From the NCBI GenBank assembly GCA_009885275.1, contig VFKY01000184.1:1-6259 (forward strand): 6,259 bases of DNA. Reading direction: 5' to 3'. Both the position numbers and the translations under genes were made by a program. The notes beneath the pieces are model-generated. The model did not search any database, was not told where the DNA came from, and saw nothing but the letters and a program-made list of their open reading frames with translations. This DNA is from Verrucomicrobiota bacterium. GTDB taxonomy: Bacteria > Verrucomicrobiota > Verrucomicrobiia > Verrucomicrobiales > Verrucomicrobiaceae. Shown here in pieces: positions 1-6,259 of this stretch (the stretch's first letter is position 1; each line of letters opens with the position of its first letter).

Positions 1-868
1 GGGAACTGAGAGAGAATCCCAGCATCCCGTAACTCCGTTTCCACAATTCCTTCCCGGTGGCCGGCTCATAACCGTAAACCCAGTCAGCTCCGTTGCTTAC
101 CAGCGTGGATTTTCCATTCATGTCCACCAGCAGCGGGGTGCCGTAGTTTTTCTTGAACTGGACATTGTCATGCATCGCCCCGGTGCGCGGCGTTTTCCAG
201 GCGACCTTGCCGGTCGTCTTGTCGAGGGCCACGACAAACTGCACATCGCTGCCATCGCCATTGAAGATAACGTGGGCGCCCGCAAGGTAGGTCGAGCTGC
301 CCGGACCATTCTCATGCATCAGTTTCAGGTCGGTGTTCTTCCATAAAACTTTGTTCGTCGTGGTATCGACACAGACCGTACCGAAGGTACCGAAGTGTGC
401 ATAGAGATGTCCGTCCTCAATCACCGGTGATGGTGAGGCGTAACTGTTCAGCTTGTGGACCCATTGCGGATCGCGCTCAGTCAATACTTCGATGTCCTGC
501 AACACACGTCCGCTTTCACGATCAAGACACACGACATGCAACTTCACTTCATCAAGCAGGGTAAGCGGCTGATCGCTCTTGTTCGCCTTCATGCGCTCGG
601 CCGCGCGCTCCAGCGACGAGGCGATTTCGATGGCCATGGTCAGCCAGATCTGATTCTTCCAGATGACCGGCGAAGACCAGCCGCGCCCGGGAATCTCTGT
701 CTTCCAGATCACGCCTTCCGTTTCGCTCCACTTGAGAGGATAGCCCGCGCCCTGAGCGTGTCCCTGTCCGTCCAATCCTCGCCACTGGGGCCAGTCGGCG
801 GCAAGCAGATCATGATGAACAGGGCAGAGCAGACTTAGAGAAACCAAAGTTATCAGATAACGCATCAT
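1..868 (-). CDS. Exported PQQ-like beta-propeller repeat protein (5' part; 3' end outside window)
   Basis: About 289 codons are visible and the gene runs off the left edge with no stop, so it is partial. The N-terminus (MMRYLITLVSLSLLC, then LLAA before DWPQWRG) is a typical Sec signal peptide of about 24 residues, so the product should be periplasmic or outer-membrane associated. The mature part has the DWPQWRG start and repeated propeller blades: GWSSPVIW near 63-70, LDRESGRVL near 115-123, NSYASPSPV near 141-149, ALDKTTGKVAWK near 213-224 and YEPATGKELWK near 266-276. These W/G-rich 'D..TG...W' blades match the PQQ-binding-like (BamB-like) beta-propeller superfamily, and this version (PQWVHKLNSYASP, HENGPGSS, GDGSDVQ) is common in Planctomycetes and Verrucomicrobia. 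The substrate is unknown. No PQQ-dehydrogenase active site can be judged from the fragment. An in-frame TGA at 896-898 leaves 868 as the first ATG (865 is the alternative). No good Shine-Dalgarno precedes it. Confidence 0.88.
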   Translation of the reverse strand, partial: MMRYLITLVSLSLLCPVHHDLLAADWPQWRGLDGQGHAQGAGYPLKWSETEGVIWKTEIPGRGWSSPVIWKNQIWLTMAIEIASSLERAAERMKANKSDQPLTLLDEVKLHVVCLDRESGRVLQDIEVLTERDPQWVHKLNSYASPSPVIEDGHLYAHFGTFGTVCVDTTTNKVLWKNTDLKLMHENGPGSSTYLAGAHVIFNGDGSDVQFVVALDKTTGKVAWKTPRTGAMHDNVQFKKNYGTPLLVDMNGKSTLVSNGADWVYGYEPATGKELWKRSYGMLGFSLSS

Positions 869-931
869 TCTCGCAGTGAAGATGGCATCATCATTTCATG
901 CAAATACGTTTTTTAGCGATGTCTGATTGCC

Positions 932-947
932 CGACTCTGAGAAGTCG
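932..947. repeat. Small inverted repeat (5-bp stem)
   Basis: CGACT at 932-936 pairs with AGTCG at 943-947 around a 6-base loop. It sits just before a second, stronger inverted repeat (951-972). Neither is followed by a T-run on either strand, so they do not look like terminators. They lie 64 or more bases upstream of the propeller gene start and could be in its 5' leader or form a regulator site. A 5-bp stem alone could be chance. Confidence 0.4.
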
Positions 948-950
948 CTG

Positions 951-972
951 CCTTCACTCCACAAAGTGAAGG
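951..972. repeat. Inverted repeat, 8-bp perfect stem
   Basis: CCTTCACT at 951-958 and AGTGAAGG at 965-972 are perfect inverted copies around a 6-base spacer, extendable by a G-T pair at 950/973. A third copy of the core AGTGAAG lies at 875-881, next to the propeller gene start. The arrangement fits either a hairpin in the leader of the minus-strand gene or a dyad bound by a regulator. There is no T-tract, so a terminator is unlikely. Confidence 0.5.
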
Positions 973-1015
973 TCTGCGGATTGCTTCATGATGCTCCCAT
1001 GCGGTGAAAAAAAAT

Positions 1016-1056
1016 CTTACGCAGATCATATCCCAACCTTTCAATTTGCTTACGCA
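1016..1056. repeat. Direct repeat CTTACGCA, two copies 33 bp apart
   Basis: CTTACGCA occurs at 1016-1023 and again at 1049-1056. The second copy is also part of the short palindrome TTGC-TTAC-GCAA. The 33-bp period is near three helical turns, and both copies lie just upstream of the probable ald -35 element, which is where an activator could bind. The function is inferred only from position, and an 8-bp repeat may be chance. Confidence 0.35.
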
Positions 1057-1083
1057 ATAGTTTTATTTCATCCGAAAATATTC

Positions 1084-1112
1084 TTGACGTTTTTAGGGTA
1101 ACCCTTTTTTAA
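1084..1112 (+). promoter_or_regulatory. Probable ald promoter, with a dyad between -35 and -10
   Basis: TTGACG (1084-1089) matches the sigma-70 -35 consensus at five of six positions. Seventeen bases later lies the AT-rich stretch TTTTAATAT (1107-1115), which can supply a -10 element; the hexamer TTTTAA at exact 17-bp spacing is a weak match and TAATAT a better match at 20 bp. Transcription would begin at or within a few bases of the ald ATG at 1120, giving a leaderless or nearly leaderless mRNA. The dyad AGGGT-A-ACCCT (1095-1105) fills the spacer, a classic place for a repressor operator. No regulator gene is in the window. Confidence 0.45.
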
Positions 1113-1119
1113 TATCGTC

Positions 1120-2238
1120 ATGATTATCGGCGCTCCCAAGGAAATCAAAGCGCAGGAAAATCGAATTGGACTCCTTCCGGCACAGGCCCATCAGCTGATT
1201 AGGCAAGGCCACCAAATTCTCCTAGAGGCAGGCGCAGGTGCAGGCGCGGGTTTCCCAGATGAACTCTATGCTCAGGAGGGCGTCACCATTCTTCCCAAAC
1301 ATGAGGACGTGTTTTTTCAGTCTGACATGATTGTGAAAGTGAAGGAGCCTCTCCCTGAGGAATACGGTCTTTTACGCGAGGGGCAAATTCTCTTCACCTA
1401 TCTCCATCTCGCGGCCAACAGAGCACTCACCGATGCCCTGCTTCAATCCAAAGTCACAGGCATTGCCTATGAAACCGTAGAGGTGAATCGCAGGCATCCC
1501 TTACTTGAACCCATGAGTGAGATCGCCGGCCGAATGAGTGTGCTGGTAGGAGGATTCTATCTCGGCAAACATTATGGGGGGAAGGGTGTGCTGCTGGGCG
1601 GTGTTCCTGGGGTGCTTCCCGGAAAGGTTGTCGTCATTGGTGGTGGTACTGCTGGGGTAAATGCTGCACGCATGGCCATGGGACTTGGGGCCGATATTAC
1701 TATTTTAGATGTCGATCTGGAGCGGATGCGTTTTCTTGATATCACGCTCCAAACCGCACACACGCTTTTTTCAACAGAAGCTCATATTTTGGACATTTTG
1801 CCAGATGCAGATCTGATCATTGGCGCCGTACTCGTTCCCGGTGCGAAAGCTCCCAAGCTTGTCACCCGTGAGATGCTCAAAGCCATGAAGCCTGGCAGTG
1901 TGTTTGTAGATATCGCCATTGATCAAGGTGGCTGCAGCGAAACTTCTCGAGCAACAACACATCAAGATCCCATCTATGTTGAAGAGGGTGTGATCCATTA
2001 CTGTGTAACTAATATGCCCTCAGCGTATGCGCGCACAGCCACAGAGGCGCTGACCAATGTAACCTTTCGCTACATCGAGCTCTTAGCCAATCACGGTGTC
2101 ATTGGAGCTTTCAAACAAGACACTCAATTGCTAAGCGGCCTAAATACGTATCAAGGCCGATTGACTCATCGAGCAGTGGCGCAAACTCACGAGCTAGAGT
2201 TTCTCAATGCCATCGGTCTTCTCTCCTCTGCGGCATGA
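1120..2238 (+). CDS. ald: Alanine dehydrogenase
   Basis: This 372-residue cytosolic enzyme catalyses the NAD-dependent reversible conversion of L-alanine to pyruvate, ammonia and NADH. It is used to catabolise alanine or to assimilate ammonia and reoxidise NADH. Length and sequence fit the family (usually about 370). The N-terminus [10 protein letters not shown]...ENRIGLLP is canonical and fixes the start. Substrate-site residues known from the Mycobacterium enzyme are present: Arg15, Lys75 (VKVKEP), His96 (TYLHLA) and Asp268 (VDIAIDQGG). The Rossmann NAD site is GGGTAG at 174-179, with the ribose-binding acid of TILD at Asp197. The usual NMPGAVPRT loop reads NMPSAYART at 298-306. No Shine-Dalgarno precedes the ATG, and the probable promoter lies so close that the message may be leaderless. 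The gene stands alone, diverging from the propeller gene and converging on secDF. Pyridine nucleotide transhydrogenase PntA is a relative, but length and motifs favour Ald. Confidence 0.96.
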   Translation: MIIGAPKEIKAQENRIGLLPAQAHQLIRQGHQILLEAGAGAGAGFPDELYAQEGVTILPKHEDVFFQSDMIVKVKEPLPEEYGLLREGQILFTYLHLAANRALTDALLQSKVTGIAYETVEVNRRHPLLEPMSEIAGRMSVLVGGFYLGKHYGGKGVLLGGVPGVLPGKVVVIGGGTAGVNAARMAMGLGADITILDVDLERMRFLDITLQTAHTLFSTEAHILDILPDADLIIGAVLVPGAKAPKLVTREMLKAMKPGSVFVDIAIDQGGCSETSRATTHQDPIYVEEGVIHYCVTNMPSAYARTATEALTNVTFRYIELLANHGVIGAFKQDTQLLSGLNTYQGRLTHRAVAQTHELEFLNAIGLLSSAA

Positions 2239-2240
2239 AA

Positions 2241-2272
2241 AACCCACATTCGCGATGAAGCAAATGTGGGTT
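2241..2272. terminator. Shared hairpin terminator between ald and secDF
   Basis: AACCCACATT (2241-2250) and AATGTGGGTT (2263-2272) form a perfect 10-bp stem with a 12-base loop. It starts 2 bases after the ald stop and ends 18 bases after the secDF stop as read on the minus strand. On the minus strand the stem runs into a T5 tract (two from the stem plus three beyond), so it is a fair Rho-independent terminator for the tgt-yajC-secDF operon. On the plus strand the tail is TTGTTAAAAA, a weaker U-tract, so termination of ald is probable but less efficient. Confidence 0.75.
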
Positions 2273-2290
2273 GTTAAAAAGCGACTATGA

Positions 2291-4642
2291 TTAAGAGATC
2301 GTAGGTGCGGCGGCCTTGACCTCAGATTGCACATTATCCAGAACTTCACGACGCAAACTCTTGCCCGAGAATCTGGCATACCAGAGCACGAGCGGTGAGG
2401 CGATGTAGATGGAGGAGTAGGTGCCTATGATCACACCGATGATGATGGGCAGGGAGAACTCCTGCATGGAAGGACCACCGAACATATAAAGCACCGCCAT
2501 GGACATGAGCACCGTAAGACTGGTGAGCAACGTACGGCTCAGTGTCATGGAAATGGCTTCATTCATGATGTCACGAATGTTACCCGTACGTGTTTTGATC
2601 ATCTCACGGATACGATCGAAAACGATGATGGTGTCATTGATCGAATAACCGGCGATGGTTAGCACCGCTCCAATATGAATGACCGACAACTGCTGGCCCA
2701 TAAGAACTGATATACCAACGGCAATGATACAGTCATGGAGCAGGGCAATGATAGCCGCCACTGCGAAGGAGAACTCGTAAAAAATCACGAGATAAATAAA
2801 GATACACAACATGGCCACGACGTAGGCAATACTGGAACGCACCGCGAGTTCTTTGCCGATGATCGAACCGACGCGATCGGTCGAACCACCTGTGAGTTTT
2901 CCGGCCAGCTTGCCTTCGAGCACGCTTTTCACTTTCGTGCCATCCTCGTATTCACTCCGCACGGTCATCAGCTTGCCAGCGTTGTTGCTGCTTTCCTGAA
3001 CGTAAGCACCATTGATGTTGCCTTCCTTGAGTGCCTTCTCGATTTCCTCAGTGGTAACCGTTTCATTAGCGGTAACCTGGAAGCGGGTGATCGCTCCACC
3101 CCGGAAATCAATGCCGATACCATCTTTGCCTTTCACCACAAAAGTGACAAGTGAGAGCACGGTAAGAAACACGGAAGTATAGATGAAAGGCTTGGCCTTG
3201 CCCATCATGTCGAAAATCCCATCAGGAATGATGTGCGTCACCGTAATTCTCTTCAGGGTGCCGGAATCAACAAACCAGTTGAAGCATACGCGGGTGACAA
3301 TGAGAGCACCAAAGAGAGTGCCGATAATACCAACGGTTAGTGTGATGGCGAAGCCTTTGACCAAGCCGCTTGCGAGATAGAATAGAATCACCGCGGAAAT
3401 GAGGGTGGTGATGTTCGCATCAAAGATGGCTGAGAACGCCTTCTCAAAAGCTGCTTCCAATGCCGAGGCGAGAGTCTTGCCCGCCTTCATTTCCTCGCGA
3501 AGTCGTTCGTAGATAAGCACGTTCGCGTCGACCGCCATCCCGACGGTGAGCACGATACCCGCAATACCGGGCATGGTCAGAGTGAAGCCAAAGATGGCCA
3601 TAGCCCCGAAGACCATAAGAATATTCACCACCAAACCGATCAACGCGATGAGTCCCGCGAGGCGATAATAGAGAGCCATGAAGACCGCCACGATGATCGA
3701 AGCGATAACTCCTGTGAGCATGCCCTGCTTGACCGTTTCTTCACCGAAGGAAGCAGAAACACTCGTTTCCCCAATGATTTTCATGGGGTTTTTCAATGGG
3801 TTTTCCAATGCTGTCGCAAGCCCCCGTGCATCTTCTTCACTAAACTTACCAGTGATTTCAGCGCGGCCACCGAGAATGGGCTCATTCAAGTTGGGGGCCG
3901 AGATTACTTCGCCATCCACCACGACCGCCAATTGTTCGCCGGTGTGGGCAGTGGTTAGTTTTCCAAAGAGATCACCACCCTCACTATTAAAGTTCAGAGA
4001 AATCGCCCAGCCTTTGAGCGGATCGGGATAAGCGAAAGCCTGAGTGACATACTTGCCATCCAAGTCTGCGCGGCTTTTAACCAAATAACTAGTGGGATAC
4101 TTTGCATCGCTCTTGTGCTCTTTACCGGGCATTTCAACATAACCAATAGAGGTGCCTCCGTTCGCTCTGATCTGCGCCAATTCTCCTGCACTGTTGGGAT
4201 GCACAAGGCGAAACTCCAAATGGGCAACCTGCTGAATCTTAAGACGCACATTGTCCACTTCCTCAGGCGTCACACCTGGCATCTGGATCATGATGCGATT
4301 ATCGCCCTGCGGAGCCATCTGGAGATCCACTCCTCCCTTAGGATCGAGACGTTTTTGCAGAATGCCAATCGCCAACTGCACATCACCACTGGTAATCTTT
4401 TCAGGATTGCCTTTGTCATCAAGACTTTCACTCAACTGCACCGTGAACTCACTGCCGCCACCGAGGTCAATGCCCCTCTTAATCCCAAGATTGAGAGCCC
4501 AGAGACAAAATCCCGTCATGACTAAAGTAAGAACGGTGCCCACCAGCTTCTTGGTGCGATGCACTGTCGTGCCCATGTAGTAGAAAAACAAAAAGAGCAG
4601 GATTGCTCCCAATAGAAAGGTAATTTCGGCTGATTTATGCAT
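2291..4642 (-). CDS. secDF: Protein translocase subunit SecDF (SecD-SecF fusion)
   Basis: This 783-residue inner-membrane protein of the RND superfamily uses the proton gradient to help pull preproteins out of SecYEG on the periplasmic side. The SecD half has the D1 signature (GIDLGGG, 57-63), a large periplasmic P1 domain (about 53-300), then five helices. It includes GMAVDANVLIYERLREE at 368-384, whose Asp372 matches the essential TM4 Asp (Asp519 in E. coli SecD). The SecF half begins near 480: first helix, GIDFRGG (510-516), a short periplasmic domain, then GYSINDTIIVFDRIRE (665-680) with Asp670 matching the second essential Asp. Both proton-relay residues are therefore intact. B. subtilis and Thermus SecDF are about 735 residues; this one is longer mainly through an added N-terminal hydrophobic helix (about 7-23) before the usual first helix (33-52). 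The start is the first ATG; no Shine-Dalgarno is seen. It is the last gene of the operon, 56 bases after yajC. Confidence 0.96.
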   Translation of the reverse strand: MHKSAEITFLLGAILLFLFFYYMGTTVHRTKKLVGTVLTLVMTGFCLWALNLGIKRGIDLGGGSEFTVQLSESLDDKGNPEKITSGDVQLAIGILQKRLDPKGGVDLQMAPQGDNRIMIQMPGVTPEEVDNVRLKIQQVAHLEFRLVHPNSAGELAQIRANGGTSIGYVEMPGKEHKSDAKYPTSYLVKSRADLDGKYVTQAFAYPDPLKGWAISLNFNSEGGDLFGKLTTAHTGEQLAVVVDGEVISAPNLNEPILGGRAEITGKFSEEDARGLATALENPLKNPMKIIGETSVSASFGEETVKQGMLTGVIASIIVAVFMALYYRLAGLIALIGLVVNILMVFGAMAIFGFTLTMPGIAGIVLTVGMAVDANVLIYERLREEMKAGKTLASALEAAFEKAFSAIFDANITTLISAVILFYLASGLVKGFAITLTVGIIGTLFGALIVTRVCFNWFVDSGTLKRITVTHIIPDGIFDMMGKAKPFIYTSVFLTVLSLVTFVVKGKDGIGIDFRGGAITRFQVTANETVTTEEIEKALKEGNINGAYVQESSNNAGKLMTVRSEYEDGTKVKSVLEGKLAGKLTGGSTDRVGSIIGKELAVRSSIAYVVAMLCIFIYLVIFYEFSFAVAAIIALLHDCIIAVGISVLMGQQLSVIHIGAVLTIAGYSINDTIIVFDRIREMIKTRTGNIRDIMNEAISMTLSRTLLTSLTVLMSMAVLYMFGGPSMQEFSLPIIIGVIIGTYSSIYIASPLVLWYARFSGKSLRREVLDNVQSEVKAAAPTIS

Positions 4643-4698
4643 GATGTTTCAAAATGAATACTTAAACTGTATGAGAATAGGAGGGCAGAGATGAAATA
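4643..4698 (-). other. yajC-secDF intercistronic leader
   Basis: These 56 bases separate the yajC stop from the secDF ATG. They are pyrimidine-rich near yajC and AT-rich near secDF. I see no hairpin, no convincing promoter and no Shine-Dalgarno in front of secDF. As transcribed they contain CCUCCU, identical to the core of the 16S anti-Shine-Dalgarno; on the opposite strand this reads AGGAGG, placed well in front of a plus-strand ATG at 4691. Confidence 0.5.

Positions 4699-6259
<1,561 letters not shown>

Larger units (their letters stand above)
869..1119. other. Divergent intergenic region between the propeller gene and ald
   Basis: This 251-base AT-richer gap separates two divergently transcribed genes and must carry both promoters. 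It holds two adjacent small hairpins (932-947 and 951-972), the direct repeat CTTACGCA at 1016-1023 and 1049-1056, and the probable ald promoter at 1084-1112. I see no convincing -35/-10 pair for the minus-strand gene and no small ORF with a plausible ribosome-binding site. Confidence 0.7.

Noticed and set aside
455..838. Plus-strand 127-codon ORF at the left end
   Set aside because: It lies antisense to the beta-propeller gene, whose minus-strand frame has a signal peptide and clear family motifs; the plus frame shows no recognisable protein and no ribosome-binding site.
932..972. Tandem hairpins as a transcription terminator
   Set aside because: Neither strand has a T-tract after the stems, and no gene ends here; the flanking genes diverge.
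1228..1251. Four tandem GCAGGC-like hexamers in ald
   Set aside because: They encode the Ala-Gly run at residues 37-44, and this loop has the usual family length, so there is no sign of repeat expansion.
3053..3077. Two GGTAACC palindromes resembling the core of the ald dyad
   Set aside because: They fall in secDF coding sequence, where each encodes a Val-Thr pair (GTT ACC); there is no promoter context.
2735..4525. Long plus-strand ORFs (2735-3154, 3678-4031, 4115-4525) opposite secDF
   Set aside because: They are antisense shadows of a conserved membrane protein; their translations are low in recognisable motifs and change frame along the gene.

Overview
This 6.26-kb window looks like an ordinary chromosomal stretch from a Gram-negative bacterium of the PVC group, most likely Verrucomicrobiota. 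That placement is inference. It rests on a secreted planctomycete/verrucomicrobial-style PQQ-like beta-propeller protein, a fused SecDF of divergent type, the tgt-yajC-secDF order, and the near absence of Shine-Dalgarno sequences in front of the real genes. I see no insertion sequence, CRISPR array, rRNA or tRNA.

Layout from left to right: (1) 1-868, minus strand: 5' part of a gene for an exported beta-propeller protein, cut off by the left edge. (2) 869-1119: a divergent intergenic region with two small hairpins, a direct repeat and a probable ald promoter with a dyad. (3) 1120-2238, plus strand: ald, alanine dehydrogenase, complete. (4) 2241-2272: a 10-bp hairpin lying between the converging ald and secDF genes, a likely shared terminator. 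(5) 2291-6194, minus strand: an apparent operon tgt - yajC - secDF. tgt and yajC overlap by four bases (ATGA); yajC and secDF are 56 bases apart. (6) 6195-6259: upstream leader of tgt with a bulged hairpin.

The tgt-yajC-secDF block matches the well-known queA-tgt-yajC-secD-secF order of many bacteria. Tgt inserts the queuosine precursor into tRNA anticodons; YajC and SecDF are inner-membrane accessory parts of the Sec translocon. The propeller protein carries a signal peptide and would itself be a Sec client. Ald links alanine and pyruvate and has no obvious functional tie to its neighbours.

I found no convincing new system. The points most worth a second look are a remodelled zinc site in Tgt (Asp-x-His-x2-Cys...His instead of Cys-x-Cys-x2-Cys...His), an extra N-terminal membrane helix on SecDF, a probable leaderless ald promoter with a dyad between its elements, and a strong Shine-Dalgarno facing an ORF antisense to yajC.
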